A stretch of DNA of 6,685 nt from Candidatus Igneacidithiobacillus taiwanensis (GCA_002341825.1 DDOU01000162.1:11671-18355); one strand, 5' to 3'; shown: positions 1-6,685, counted from the stretch's first letter. Notes: generated by a model from the sequence alone, not told the origin. Made by a program: numbers and translations.

Positions 1-9
1 TCGGGGCAC
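1..9 (-). CDS. Possible GTG start of the next gene, cut by window edge (mnmE expected)
   Basis: Directly after the yidC stop (TGA, 12-10) the minus strand reads GTG CCC CGA to the window edge. A GAGG sits about five bases before this GTG, inside the last codons of yidC, which is good Shine-Dalgarno spacing. In many proteobacteria the gene after yidC is mnmE (trmE), the tRNA uridine-modifying GTPase, so that is the expected identity. Only three codons are visible, so neither the start nor the product can be confirmed here. Confidence 0.3.
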
Positions 10-1605
10 TCAGCCCTCTTTCATCACATGACGGGTGATGAGGTACTGCTGGCCGATCGAGACCACGTTGTTGGTCAGCCAGTAGAGCACCAAGCCGGCG
101 GGGAAGAAGGAGAAAAAGACACCGAAGGCGACGGGCAAAATCGACATGATCTTCTTTTGCACCGGATCCATGGGCGCGGGGTTGAGACGCTGCTGCAAGA
201 ACATGCTGATGCCCATGAGCAGAGGCAGGATGTAGTAGGGATCGGGTACGGCCAGATCGTGGATCCAGAGGATGAAGGGCGCCTGGCGTAGGGAAACACT
301 CTCCACCAGCACCCAGTAGAGGGCAATGAAGACCGGCATCTGGATGATGATGGGCAAGCAGCCGGCCATGGGGTTGACCTTTTCGGTGCGGTACAACTCC
401 ATCATCTTGGCGCCTAGTTTTTGTCGATCGTCACCACATTCCTTTTTGAGTTGCTCCAGCTTGGGCTGCAGCTTGCGCATATTCGCCATGGAGCGGTAGC
501 TGATGGCCGAGGGGTAAAAGAAAATCACCTTCACGGCAATCACCAGCAGAATGATGGCCAAGCCCCAATTGCCGGTCCAGCTATGGAACCACTTGAGTAC
601 CCCATGCATGGGCTCGGCAACGATGGCAAACCAACCATAATCGACGGTCTGCTCGAGACCCCGACCCATACTCGCGAGCAGTTCCTGCTGCTTGGGACCG
701 AGAAAGAGCTGCTGGCGTAGGGTAAAGCTCTGCCCCGGTTGCAGGGTGGGCAGGGCCTGCTGTACCCCCGCCACGTAGTTACCAGCCTCGGGGCGAGCAT
801 AAAGTTGCACCGCCGCGTGCGGCTCCGGCAGCACCGCCTGCAGAAAATAATGATCGGTCATACCTGCCCAACCGGGTCCAACATCCTGCTGCGGATGGTC
901 GCGTAGGTCGGAAAAACTCTTCTCGCTCAGGTTGCCGTTGTGCATCAACACCGCACCGGTAAAGATCGACATGAACCAGTGGCTCTGGGTGCGGTCGTTG
1001 CGCAGAATTTGGTCGAAATAGCTGCCCTGCCAGGGCTCCGTGCCGGTGTTGGTGACGCGGATGTCTTCGGTGACCACATAGTTGTGGGGAGCGAAAGAAA
1101 AGGTCTTCTCAACACGCAAGGGGCCGGCTTGGCCACTGAGGGTGATGGGCGCCCCTGGGGTAACGCTCGCCGGCGCCGAAAATTGCGGATGCAGAACCTG
1201 TCCGTCGGCAGCAACAAAGCCGCTCTGTTGTGCCGTTAGTCGCGCGGCGCTGCTATCGAGAATCGGATAGGGCGCTGGGTTGTCGACGGCAATGGGGTAT
1301 TTGCGTAGCCCCAGATTTTGGATATCGCCGCCCTGCAAATAGATCTTGCCGGTATAGAGGGGGGTCTCGAATGCAACACTCGGACCAGTCCCTACTGGCA
1401 AATTGGCCGCCGTTGGCACCGGGCTTACGGGGCTGGCTGGCGCTGCCGCACTACTAACCGGTGCCGCCGCCGGGCTCTGCACCGATTGGGTCGCAGCCGT
1501 GGGCGTATTTTTGGGGGCGGGCTTGGGATGGGGGGCCAGCCACTCAAACAGCAAGAGCACGATGACCGAGAGGACGACGGCGAGAATGGTACGTTGGGTA
1601 TCCAT
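10..1605 (-). CDS. yidC: Membrane protein insertase YidC (Oxa1 family)
   Basis: YidC inserts and folds inner-membrane proteins, either alone or together with the SecYEG translocon. The 531-residue length fits Gram-negative YidC. Residues 7-23 form the first membrane segment, followed by an Ala/Pro-rich low-complexity linker (about 28-70), the periplasmic beta-sandwich domain (about 75-325), and the conserved core with further membrane segments near 346-364, 415-436, 456-471 and 486-512. Family signatures are visible: NWGLAI at 346-351, SMANMRKLQPK at 372-382, EKVNPMAGCLP at 408-418, and FPAGLVLYW at 501-509. In the hydrophilic groove, K359 aligns by eye with E. coli Arg366; the positive charge is kept, and I believe Lys is common in related proteobacteria. 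The ATG at 1605 has GGAG four bases upstream and lies 14 bases after the yidD stop, so it is very likely co-transcribed with yidD and rnpA. Confidence 0.98.
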   Translation of the reverse strand: MDTQRTILAVVLSVIVLLLFEWLAPHPKPAPKNTPTAATQSVQSPAAAPVSSAAAPASPVSPVPTAANLPVGTGPSVAFETPLYTGKIYLQGGDIQNLGLRKYPIAVDNPAPYPILDSSAARLTAQQSGFVAADGQVLHPQFSAPASVTPGAPITLSGQAGPLRVEKTFSFAPHNYVVTEDIRVTNTGTEPWQGSYFDQILRNDRTQSHWFMSIFTGAVLMHNGNLSEKSFSDLRDHPQQDVGPGWAGMTDHYFLQAVLPEPHAAVQLYARPEAGNYVAGVQQALPTLQPGQSFTLRQQLFLGPKQQELLASMGRGLEQTVDYGWFAIVAEPMHGVLKWFHSWTGNWGLAIILLVIAVKVIFFYPSAISYRSMANMRKLQPKLEQLKKECGDDRQKLGAKMMELYRTEKVNPMAGCLPIIIQMPVFIALYWVLVESVSLRQAPFILWIHDLAVPDPYYILPLLMGISMFLQQRLNPAPMDPVQKKIMSILPVAFGVFFSFFPAGLVLYWLTNNVVSIGQQYLITRHVMKEG

Positions 1606-1619
1606 GGGGCTCCGTGGTG

Positions 1620-1838
1620 TCAGGGGACGGGGTCGTACCCCCCCGGGTGAAAAGGATGACAGCGGGCGATGCGTTTCATCCCCATCCAGGCGCCGCGCAA
1701 CACACCGTAGCGTTCGATGGCCTCACAGGTGTACTGGGAGCAGGTGGGATGATAGCGACAATTTTGCCCGAGAAAGGGGCTGAGGGCGAGTTGATAGCCG
1801 CGGATCAGCAGGACGGCGCCGCGACGAAAGATGCGCAT
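1620..1838 (-). CDS. yidD: Membrane protein insertion efficiency factor YidD
   Basis: YidD is a small peripheral inner-membrane protein that assists YidC-dependent insertion. At 72 residues it has the usual family length. The N-terminal part (about 4-20) is amphipathic and ends in [10 protein letters not shown]. The cysteine-containing signature follows: [16 protein letters not shown] at 26-41, then [14 protein letters not shown] at 59-72, with cysteines at 27, 33, 38 and 60. The start codon overlaps the rnpA stop by one base (TGATG) and there is no strong Shine-Dalgarno of its own, so translation is probably coupled to rnpA. It sits between rnpA and yidC, the classic position. Confidence 0.97.
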   Translation of the reverse strand: MRIFRRGAVLLIRGYQLALSPFLGQNCRYHPTCSQYTCEAIERYGVLRGAWMGMKRIARCHPFHPGGYDPVP

Positions 1839-2167
1839 CAGCGCAGCACGGCGGCAAGGCGGCGGCAGAGCGCCGCGTAATCCGCATCGCGCGCTGCCGG
1901 CCGGGCGACGATCATGATATCTTGGGCCAAGGCACGCCCGGGGCTCTGGCGGAAGGCTTCGCGCAAGCGCCGCTTGAGGCGGTTGCGCAGCACCGCCTTG
2001 CCGACCTTGCGGCTCACCGCCAGCCCCAGGCGGGCGTGGCCGAGCTCATTGTCGCGGCGAAAAAAGACCAGTTCTGGAAAACTGCGCTTTTGCCCCTCGC
2101 GCAAGGTCCGCTGGATCTCGGCCTTGCTACGCAGGCGATCGTTGCGGGTGAACGCCTGGCTGCTCAT
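1838..2167 (-). CDS. rnpA: Ribonuclease P protein component
   Basis: RnpA is the basic protein subunit of RNase P. It binds the catalytic RNA and the 5' leader of precursor tRNA. The 109-residue length and high Arg content are typical. The family signature is clear: [27 protein letters not shown], split here as [10 protein letters not shown] (47-56) and [10 protein letters not shown] (61-70), which forms the RNA-binding RNR helix. The N-terminal FTRNDRL (6-12) fits the usual start of the fold. The gene begins only three bases after the rpmH stop. Its AAGGA lies directly against the ATG, too close for normal spacing, so re-initiation after rpmH is likely. It overlaps yidD by one base. Confidence 0.97.
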   Translation of the reverse strand: MSSQAFTRNDRLRSKAEIQRTLREGQKRSFPELVFFRRDNELGHARLGLAVSRKVGKAVLRNRLKRRLREAFRQSPGRALAQDIMIVARPAARDADYAALCRRLAAVLR

Positions 2168-2170
2168 TCC

Positions 2171-2305
2171 TTACGGGCAGAGCTTGTACCGACCCTTGGC
2201 ACGGCGACGCTTGAGGACCAAGCGGCCGGACTTGGTCGCCATGCGAGCACGGAAACCGTGGGTGCGCTTGCGATGCACGACGCTGGGCTGAAAAGTGCGC
2301 TTCAT
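2171..2305 (-). CDS. rpmH: 50S ribosomal protein L34
   Basis: L34 is a small, very basic large-subunit ribosomal protein. The 44-residue frame starts [18 protein letters not shown], the near-invariant L34 N-terminus, continues through [10 protein letters not shown], and has the Arg-rich stretch KRRRAKGR at 32-39. It ends YKLCP, so only the last few residues differ from the commonest endings. The ATG is at 2305 and the TAA at 2173-2171. It is the first gene of the run rpmH-rnpA-yidD-yidC, with a strong promoter just upstream and a short leader of about 25 bases. The binding site is modest: a GGGG about eight bases before the ATG. Confidence 0.98.
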   Translation of the reverse strand: MKRTFQPSVVHRKRTHGFRARMATKSGRLVLKRRRAKGRYKLCP

Positions 2306-2337
2306 GATGTCTACCCCAAAATTTCGTAAGGGCAGAG

Positions 2338-2366
2338 AAGATAAGGAGAAGCCCCGCTAAAGTCAA
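2338..2366 (-). promoter_or_regulatory. Sigma70-type promoter of the rpmH-rnpA-yidD-yidC run
   Basis: Reading the minus strand, TTGACT (2366-2361) and TATCTT (2343-2338) are separated by exactly 17 bases. This is five of six matches to the -35 consensus and four of six to the -10. Transcription would start near 2331, giving an rpmH leader of roughly 25 bases. The -35 box lies only 33 bases downstream of the hsdR stop codon. I see no convincing rho-independent terminator between the hsdR stop and this promoter, so read-through from hsdR into rpmH is possible. Confidence 0.8.
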
Positions 2367-2399
2367 GGCGAATGGCCAGCATTGGGGCGGACGGGCCGG

Positions 2400-5300
2400 C
2401 TACTCGCTCCAGGCGTTGGCCAGGGACTCGGCCTGCTGCAGTACCAATTCTACGGCATCGGCTTGCTGGTCGGGCGGATACTTCCATTTTTGCAGGGTGC
2501 GCCGTACCAGGATGCGCAGTCGCGCCCGTACGCTTTCGCGCACCTGCCAATCCACGGTAGTGCTGGCGCGCAGTTTTTCGGTGATCTCGACGGCAATCTT
2601 CTTTAGGATCTCGTCGCCGAGTTCGCGTACGGCGCTTTCGTTGTTGGCGAGCGCGTCATAGAAGGCGATTTCGTCGGGGCTCAGGCCCAGTGCCGTCTCG
2701 CGCTCCAGCACCTGCTGGAACTCCTTGGCCATTTGGATCAATTCTTCGATGACCTGCGCCGTCTCGATGGCGCGGTTGTGGTATCTGCGCAGGGTTTCGA
2801 GCAGGCGGTCGCCGTATTTTTTCTCTTGCACCACATTGTTGCGTGCCCGCGCCTTGATCTCATCGCGCAGCAGTTTCTCGAGGAGTTCCACGGCCAGATT
2901 ACGGCTTTCCATCTGCCGCACGTCTTCGAGAAACGCGTCCGACAGCAGGCCGATATTGGGCTTGTCGAGCCCCGCCAGGGCGAAAATATCGGCCACACCA
3001 TCGGCAACGATGGCATTGTCGAGAATCTGCTTGAGTGCGCTGTTTTTGGCTTCGTTGGCGCGTTTTTGATCGACGGTGGTGAACTTGGTGATGGCCGTCT
3101 TGATCGCCGAGAAAAAGGCGATTTCCTTACGCAGCGCGGCGGCCTCGTCGAGGGTGCCGCAGAGGGCGTAGGCCTTGTTTACGGCGACCATGGTGTCGAG
3201 AAAGCGCTGCTTGCCATCCTTCAGCCCGAGCAGGTGGTTGGCGCAGGGCACCAGCAGGGCCGTCGCCTCCGTCTCAAAGTCGCTGTAATCAAAGCCGTGC
3301 ATCATGCCGCGCAGGATGTCGATCTTTTCCAGCAATACCGCCAGCGCTTCGGCGGCGTTGTGGGTGGGATCACCCTTGCCTTTGGCCTCGGTGTAGGTTT
3401 TGAGCGCGGCCTTGAGCTCGTTGGCGATGCCGATGTAGTCCACCACCAGGCCGCCGGGCTTGTTCTTGAACACCCGGTTCACCCGCGCAATGGCCTGCAT
3501 CAGGTTGTGGCCTTTCATGGGCTTGTCCACATACATGGTGTGGCAGCAGGGTGCATCAAAGCCGGTGAGCCACATGTCGCGCACAATCACCAGCCGTAGC
3601 GGGTCGTTGGCATCCTTGAAGCGCTTTTCCAGCCGTTTTTTGACTTGTTTGCTGTACAGATGCGGCTGCAGCAGCTCCTTGTCGGCCGCCGAACCGGTCA
3701 TGATGACCTTGATGGCACCTTTTTCCGGATCGTCGTCGTGCCAGTCGGGACGCAAGGCGACGATGGCTTGGTAGAGTTGGGCGCAGATGTCGCGGCTCAT
3801 GCACACGATCATGGCCTTGCCATCGAGTGTGCTGCTGCGGGTCTCGAAATGCTCGACCAAATCCTGCGCTATCTGTGCCAAACGCGGTGCTGCCCCCACC
3901 AGCTTTTCCAGCGCCGCCCAGTCGCTTTTGGTCTTTTCGCGGCTGGCGATGTCCTCTTCGTCTTCCACGACCTCGTCTACCCGGGCATTGAGGGCGTCGA
4001 TTTCGGCTTGTTTCACGTCCAGTTTGGCTAGGCGACTCTCGTAGTAGATGGGTACCGTAGCGCCATCGTCCACGGCATCCTGAATATCGTAGATGCTGAC
4101 GTAGTCGCCAAACACCGCGCGGGTGTCTTTGTCTTCGAGCGCAATTGGCGTGCCGGTAAAGCCAATGAAGGTGGCATTGGGCAGCGCATCGCGCAGGTGC
4201 TTGGCATAGCCAAACACATACTTGCCCGCTTTTTCGTCAAAGCGCCCCTTGGTACCGTACTGGCTGCGGTGCGCCTCATCGGATATGACGACGACATTGG
4301 CGCGCGCGGAGAGCAGCGGGTGCTGGTCTTCGGCATCGAGGAGGGCGAATTTTTGCACCGTGGTGAAAATGATGCCGCCTGCCTGCCGCGAGGCCAGCAT
4401 CTCGCGCAGCTCATCTCGGCTGCCCGCCTGCAAAGGCGTCGTCTTGAGCAAGTCGCTGGCGGCACAAAAGGTGGCAAAGAGTTGGCCGTCCAGATCGTTA
4501 CGGTCGGTTACCACTACCAGCGTGGGGTTCTTCATTTCCGGCTGCTGCAGCAGCTTGCCCGCATAGCAGGCCATGGTGATGCTCTTGCCGGAGCCCTGGG
4601 TATGCCACACCACACCGGCCTTGCGTGAGCCCGGTAGCACTTCCTTACCGTACGTGGCGCGCTCTTCCTGCACGCCAACGGGGGAACTGGCCGCAATCAC
4701 CGTCGCCCGCACCGCCTCGCGCACGGCATGAAACTGGTGGTAGCCCGCAATCTTCTTGATGACGGCATCGCCATCCTGCTCAAACAACACAAAGTAGCGC
4801 AGGTAATCGAGAAAGAGCGCCGGTTGAAAAAAGCCGCGCACTAAGGTTTCCAGCTCCAGTTGCAGGCGCGGGCGATCGTTTTCGTTGGCAATGGTGCGCC
4901 AAGGCATCATCCGTTCGGCATTGGCGGTGAGCGAACCCACCCGCGCCGTCCAGCCATCGCTCACCACCAGCGCCTCGTTGCTGTTGAACAGGTCGCTGAT
5001 TTCTTCCTTGTAGGTTTGCAGCTGGTTGAAGGCATCCCAGATGTCGGTCTGCTCGTTGGCCGGGTTTTTGAGCTCGATGACCGCGAGCGGTAGGCCATTG
5101 ACGAAGGCCACTAAATCAGGCCGCCGCGGCTGTTTGCTGCCGGTAACCGTGAATTGATTGATGACCAAAAATTCATTGCGTTGCGGGTTGGCGAAGTCGA
5201 TCAGCTGTACTAGGTCGGTTTTCTTTTTCTCCCCTACCGTAAATTCCACATCCACACCTGCAAGCAGCAGCCGATGAAAGCTGCGGTTGCGCAGCACCGC

Positions 5301-5537
5301 CTGCGGCTCGCTGATGGTTTGCACGATATGCGCGGCCTGTTCCAGCGAAGCAGTTGGAATCTGTGGGTTGATGCGCGCAAGCGCCGCCAGCAGCCGCTCG
5401 CGCAGGATCACCTGCCGGTAATCGGCGCGCTCCGGATGCGCGCCCTCGGGCGCGATGTCTGGCCCATGCACATAGTGCCAGCCGGTTTCCTGAAACCAAC
5501 CTATGCAGGCCTCTTCGAGTTGGTGTTCGTTTAGCAT
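2400..5537 (-). CDS. hsdR: Type I restriction enzyme R subunit (endonuclease/translocase)
   Basis: HsdR is the motor and nuclease of type I restriction-modification complexes (R2M2S). It pumps DNA using ATP and cuts at distant sites. At 1045 residues it matches the EcoR124-like (IC) size class rather than the longer EcoKI class. The N-terminus HGPDIAP (24-30) and ERADY (36-40) is typical. The PD-(D/E)xK nuclease site is intact: D141 in RRPDL, and E155-L-K157. The SF2 motor motifs are present: Walker A GSGKS at 315-319, DEAH at 420-423, TGTP at 461-464, TGFDAP at 658-663, and QAIARVNR at 681-688. An acidic linker (521-529) divides the motor. The C-terminal helical region (about 800-1045) should contact the methylase core. 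The ATG at 5537 has AGGGA seven bases upstream, inside a predicted hairpin. There is no frameshift; the protein looks functional. Confidence 0.97.
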   Translation of the reverse strand: MLNEHQLEEACIGWFQETGWHYVHGPDIAPEGAHPERADYRQVILRERLLAALARINPQIPTASLEQAAHIVQTISEPQAVLRNRSFHRLLLAGVDVEFTVGEKKKTDLVQLIDFANPQRNEFLVINQFTVTGSKQPRRPDLVAFVNGLPLAVIELKNPANEQTDIWDAFNQLQTYKEEISDLFNSNEALVVSDGWTARVGSLTANAERMMPWRTIANENDRPRLQLELETLVRGFFQPALFLDYLRYFVLFEQDGDAVIKKIAGYHQFHAVREAVRATVIAASSPVGVQEERATYGKEVLPGSRKAGVVWHTQGSGKSITMACYAGKLLQQPEMKNPTLVVVTDRNDLDGQLFATFCAASDLLKTTPLQAGSRDELREMLASRQAGGIIFTTVQKFALLDAEDQHPLLSARANVVVISDEAHRSQYGTKGRFDEKAGKYVFGYAKHLRDALPNATFIGFTGTPIALEDKDTRAVFGDYVSIYDIQDAVDDGATVPIYYESRLAKLDVKQAEIDALNARVDEVVEDEEDIASREKTKSDWAALEKLVGAAPRLAQIAQDLVEHFETRSSTLDGKAMIVCMSRDICAQLYQAIVALRPDWHDDDPEKGAIKVIMTGSAADKELLQPHLYSKQVKKRLEKRFKDANDPLRLVIVRDMWLTGFDAPCCHTMYVDKPMKGHNLMQAIARVNRVFKNKPGGLVVDYIGIANELKAALKTYTEAKGKGDPTHNAAEALAVLLEKIDILRGMMHGFDYSDFETEATALLVPCANHLLGLKDGKQRFLDTMVAVNKAYALCGTLDEAAALRKEIAFFSAIKTAITKFTTVDQKRANEAKNSALKQILDNAIVADGVADIFALAGLDKPNIGLLSDAFLEDVRQMESRNLAVELLEKLLRDEIKARARNNVVQEKKYGDRLLETLRRYHNRAIETAQVIEELIQMAKEFQQVLERETALGLSPDEIAFYDALANNESAVRELGDEILKKIAVEITEKLRASTTVDWQVRESVRARLRILVRRTLQKWKYPPDQQADAVELVLQQAESLANAWSE

Positions 5538-5632
5538 GGTAAAATCCCTGGGCTATTCAGGGCTGCCTGGCAACCGGCTCGGTTTGGGATGAAATAAGAA
5601 ATTCTTTCTAAGTCAATGTCTAGCACAGACAT
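5531..5632 (-). CDS. Small 33-residue leader frame overlapping the hsdR start
   Basis: The minus strand carries a near-perfect Shine-Dalgarno (GGAGGAGG, 5646-5639) with six bases before an ATG at 5632. The frame runs for 33 codons, starting [20 protein letters not shown], and stops with TAA at 5533-5531. The stop lies just inside hsdR: the shared sequence is ATGCTAA, where ATG starts hsdR and TAA ends this frame, and the two frames differ. Such an overlap is typical of translational coupling. I recognise no family. It could be a regulatory leader peptide, the remnant of a deleted gene, or chance. The unusually good binding site is the main argument for translation. Confidence 0.45.
   Translation of the reverse strand: MSVLDIDLERISYFIPNRAGCQAALNSPGILPC
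5546..5562 (-). promoter_or_regulatory. Hairpin that would mask the hsdR ribosome binding site
   Basis: In the minus-strand transcript, CCCTG (5562-5558) pairs perfectly with CAGGG (5550-5546) across a seven-base loop. The second arm is the core of the hsdR Shine-Dalgarno, AGGGA, seven bases before the ATG. The stem is only five pairs but mostly G-C. A ribosome translating the upstream 33-codon frame would pass through and open it. The pairing is seen in the sequence; the regulatory role is inferred. Confidence 0.4.
5589..5616 (-). promoter_or_regulatory. Weak candidate promoter for hsdR
   Basis: On the minus strand TTGACT (5616-5611) is followed after 16 bases by TTTCAT (5594-5589), four of six matches to the -10 consensus. 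It lies in the most AT-rich stretch of the restriction locus (about 38% G+C over 5581-5640). A start near 5582 would give hsdR its own leader of about 45 bases, bypassing the small upstream frame. The spacer holds a short palindrome (AAGAA-A-TTCTT, 5596-5606). The -35 overlaps the distal arm of the 5614-5634 inverted repeat, as an operator would. The weak -10 keeps confidence low. Confidence 0.3.
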
Positions 5633-5634
5633 TG
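5614..5634. repeat. Perfect 8+8 bp inverted repeat upstream of hsdR (possible operator or RNA hairpin)
   Basis: CAATGTCT (5614-5621) and AGACATTG (5627-5634) are perfect reverse complements around a five-base spacer. As DNA, the 21 bp dyad has the size of a dimeric repressor operator and abuts a candidate -35 box. As RNA, it forms a hairpin with a five-base loop that contains the start codon of the 33-codon frame (5632-5630), just after its Shine-Dalgarno. There is no U-tract after it on either strand, so it is not a terminator. Confidence 0.6.
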
Positions 5635-5665
5635 GGTACCTCCTCCATTTGCGATGAAATGGCGA

Positions 5666-6037
5666 CTATGCCCACACCGGGCCTTGACCATAGTGGTCGG
5701 CAGGCCTACCATTCTGCGCAATACGACCGACGCCTCTGCACTCTGTGTACGCGTCGGTTTTCATTTGTGGCTCACCAGGGTTATCACGGCTGCGGCCATA
5801 ACGGCGATGCCCGCGAAACACCAGTTGCACGTCGTGCCGGTTGAAGAAGTCGCTCTCCAATAGGCTGGTAAATTCCCGCCAGGATTCCAGCCGCATGGCC
5901 AGATTGTGTCCGCTCGTGGCATCAGTCATGGTCTCGAAGTGCTTGCTGCCCTTGGCTGTCCATTGTGCGATTTGCGCGAAGTAGTCGTCAGGGTGCCGGG
6001 CAGGGACTGCGAGAAGTGGCGTGACCGGCTCACTCAT
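5666..6037 (-). CDS. Truncated FRG-domain protein between hsdS and hsdR
   Basis: The 123-residue frame starts at ATG 6037, overlapping the hsdS stop by four bases (ATGA), so it is probably translationally coupled in the hsd operon. Residues 45-80 look like the entry to an FRG domain: ESWREF at 51-56, then QLVFRGHRRY at 71-80, with the name-giving Phe-Arg-Gly at 74-76. FRG domains occur in many uncharacterised bacterial proteins, often near phage-defence genes, and normally continue well past this motif. Here the text after about residue 80 (base 5798) no longer resembles the family and ends 43 residues later. The tail contains a terminator-like hairpin. I read this as a remnant left by a 3' deletion or replacement, though a short product may still be made. 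Its function is unknown. Confidence 0.6.
   Translation of the reverse strand: MSEPVTPLLAVPARHPDDYFAQIAQWTAKGSKHFETMTDATSGHNLAMRLESWREFTSLLESDFFNRHDVQLVFRGHRRYGRSRDNPGEPQMKTDAYTECRGVGRIAQNGRPADHYGQGPVWA
5686..5698. repeat. Short inverted repeat in the tail of the FRG fragment
   Basis: GACCA (5686-5690) and TGGTC (5694-5698) are perfect reverse complements around a three-base spacer. It is short enough to arise by chance. It is listed because it lies among three other dyads within 220 bases. Confidence 0.3.
5726..5766 (+). terminator. Terminator-like hairpin facing the plus strand, with no plus-strand gene
   Basis: On the plus strand ACCGACGC (5726-5733) pairs perfectly with GCGTCGGT (5751-5758) across a 17-base loop, and a T-rich run (TTTTCATTT, 5758-5766) follows. 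This is the shape of a rho-independent terminator for rightward transcription. The minus strand has the same stem but no U-tract after it. No supported plus-strand gene lies upstream. It may be a remnant of foreign DNA joined to the FRG fragment, or it may stop antisense transcription. The loop is longer than in most strong terminators. Confidence 0.4.
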
Positions 6038-6685
6038 GCCTCGGCCTCTGCCATAGCCTCGGTGACGGATAACTCGCCGGAGAGGAGTTTAGGGAGTAGG
6101 GTGTCGCGGAGACTGGCCAGAGTCTGATTCGTCTCGTAGTTAGAGAGCAGTGTGCTAATAATTTTTTCCACTTGGGCATTGAAGATATTCAGTACTCCAA
6201 TGGCTGGGACTACAGCCTGATAATCCATCAAATCCTTCCCACTCACATTTGCTTGCGCGCTACCATGAGCTTTGGACTCGGCATATGCTTTGTATGCTGG
6301 ATCACGGACAAGGCAAAAGGGATAGCCGATATCACTAACACCGTTGACAGTCGATAAGCGACCGACCCGTTGATTTAAATATGCGACCGAATTGAGCTCT
6401 GGAACTAGTCCAGTTTCGCCAACATAACCGGTCATACCAATAACTAAATCTCCTCTTTTGAGCGCAAACCGATCAAGCCCATTCACTGTTTCATGCGCAA
6501 CAAAAGAGCACCCGGATACGTCAATGATCCCCGGTTTCACATTCCCAATTTTGACCACTGGATGACCTGAGCCTGTCCAGTCCTTAGTCTTAAAAGCGTA
6601 TCCATTCTGGAAGGATGCAAAGTCAGACAATGAACCAGTCTTCCACCCCCTCGGAATCTCCCCTAGCTCCGAATCCTGCATCTCG
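6034..6685 (-). CDS. hsdS: Type I restriction enzyme specificity subunit HsdS, C-terminal half (cut by window edge)
   Basis: HsdS carries two target recognition domains (TRDs) and sets the DNA sequence bound by the type I methylase and restriction complex. The visible 216 codons open with DSELGEIPRGWK, the motif that usually begins a TRD, and contain LNQRVGRL (about 103-110) and GSAQANVSGKDL (about 140-151), which are typical of the second TRD. The C-terminus has the conserved helix (about 167-200) ending TLLPKLLSGEL. The frame stays open through the codon before the first visible ATG (6681), so I treat it as the second half of a roughly 400-450 residue protein. A half-size subunit starting at that ATG cannot be excluded. 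The TRD is clearly poorer in G+C (about 40-48% in sampled stretches) than hsdR, as is common for exchangeable TRDs. hsdM is expected further right. Confidence 0.93.
   Translation of the reverse strand, partial: EMQDSELGEIPRGWKTGSLSDFASFQNGYAFKTKDWTGSGHPVVKIGNVKPGIIDVSGCSFVAHETVNGLDRFALKRGDLVIGMTGYVGETGLVPELNSVAYLNQRVGRLSTVNGVSDIGYPFCLVRDPAYKAYAESKAHGSAQANVSGKDLMDYQAVVPAIGVLNIFNAQVEKIISTLLSNYETNQTLASLRDTLLPKLLSGELSVTEAMAEAEA

Noticed and set aside
340..545. YidC Lys359 in place of the E. coli groove Arg366
   Set aside because: The charge is conserved, and from general knowledge Lys at this position is common in proteobacterial YidC. Not an anomaly.
1395..1525. Low-complexity Ala/Pro stretch in YidC
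   Set aside because: This is the usual variable linker between the first membrane segment and the periplasmic domain, not a repeat expansion of interest.
2306..2400. Search for DnaA boxes or an origin upstream of rpmH
   Set aside because: No sequence close to the TTATCCACA consensus is present, and the segment is filled by the rpmH promoter and short flanks. No evidence of an origin within the window.
2733..3599. A 288-codon plus-strand open frame
   Set aside because: It lies entirely antisense to the conserved helicase region of hsdR, whose motifs are intact. High G+C and hsdR codon bias keep the opposite frame open. Its sequence shows no recognisable family.
5632..5863. Two overlapping plus-strand open frames of about 70 codons near the FRG fragment
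   Set aside because: No convincing ribosome binding site, no family resemblance, and both run through the dyads. The first starts opposite the leader Shine-Dalgarno. Treated as chance.
1..6685. CRISPR array, tRNA or rRNA gene, insertion sequence or transposase
   Set aside because: No regularly spaced repeats, no cloverleaf or rRNA-like stretch, and no transposase motifs were seen on either strand.

Overview
This window comes from a moderately GC-rich bacterial chromosome, about 60% G+C in the housekeeping part. It is most likely a proteobacterium of the gamma, beta or Acidithiobacillia type. The evidence is a long Gram-negative-type YidC with a large periplasmic domain, and the conserved order rpmH-rnpA-yidD-yidC. 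I cannot name the species from sequence alone; an Acidithiobacillus-like organism is only a guess. Every supported gene lies on the minus strand, so the window reads from right to left.

Right part (6685 to about 5531): the C-terminal half of a type I restriction-modification specificity subunit (hsdS, cut by the window edge). It overlaps by 4 bases a 123-residue gene whose first two thirds look like the start of an FRG-domain protein and whose tail looks unrelated. A structured stretch of about 260 bases follows, leading to hsdR. It holds a terminator-like hairpin pointing the 'wrong' way, a small inverted repeat, a 33-codon reading frame with a near-perfect Shine-Dalgarno sequence that overlaps the hsdR start, an 8+8 bp inverted repeat covering that small frame's start codon, and a hairpin that would hide the hsdR ribosome binding site.

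Middle part (5537 to 2400): an intact 1045-residue HsdR with the nuclease and helicase motifs present. Together with hsdS, and an hsdM expected beyond the right edge, this is a type I restriction system of roughly the EcoR124 (IC-like) size class.

Left part (2366 to 1): a good sigma70-type promoter 33 bases after the hsdR stop drives the tightly packed run rpmH (L34), rnpA (RNase P protein), yidD (membrane insertion factor) and yidC (inner membrane insertase). The next gene, probably mnmE by synteny, may begin with GTG at base 9. The dnaA gene, often found upstream of rpmH, is not there. The restriction operon sits in that position, so it is probably an acquired module placed next to a core housekeeping promoter.

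The part most worth a second look is the FRG remnant and hsdR leader (5531-5800). Its layout suggests translational coupling or operator control of the restriction subunit separately from the modification genes. This is inference from sequence patterns only.
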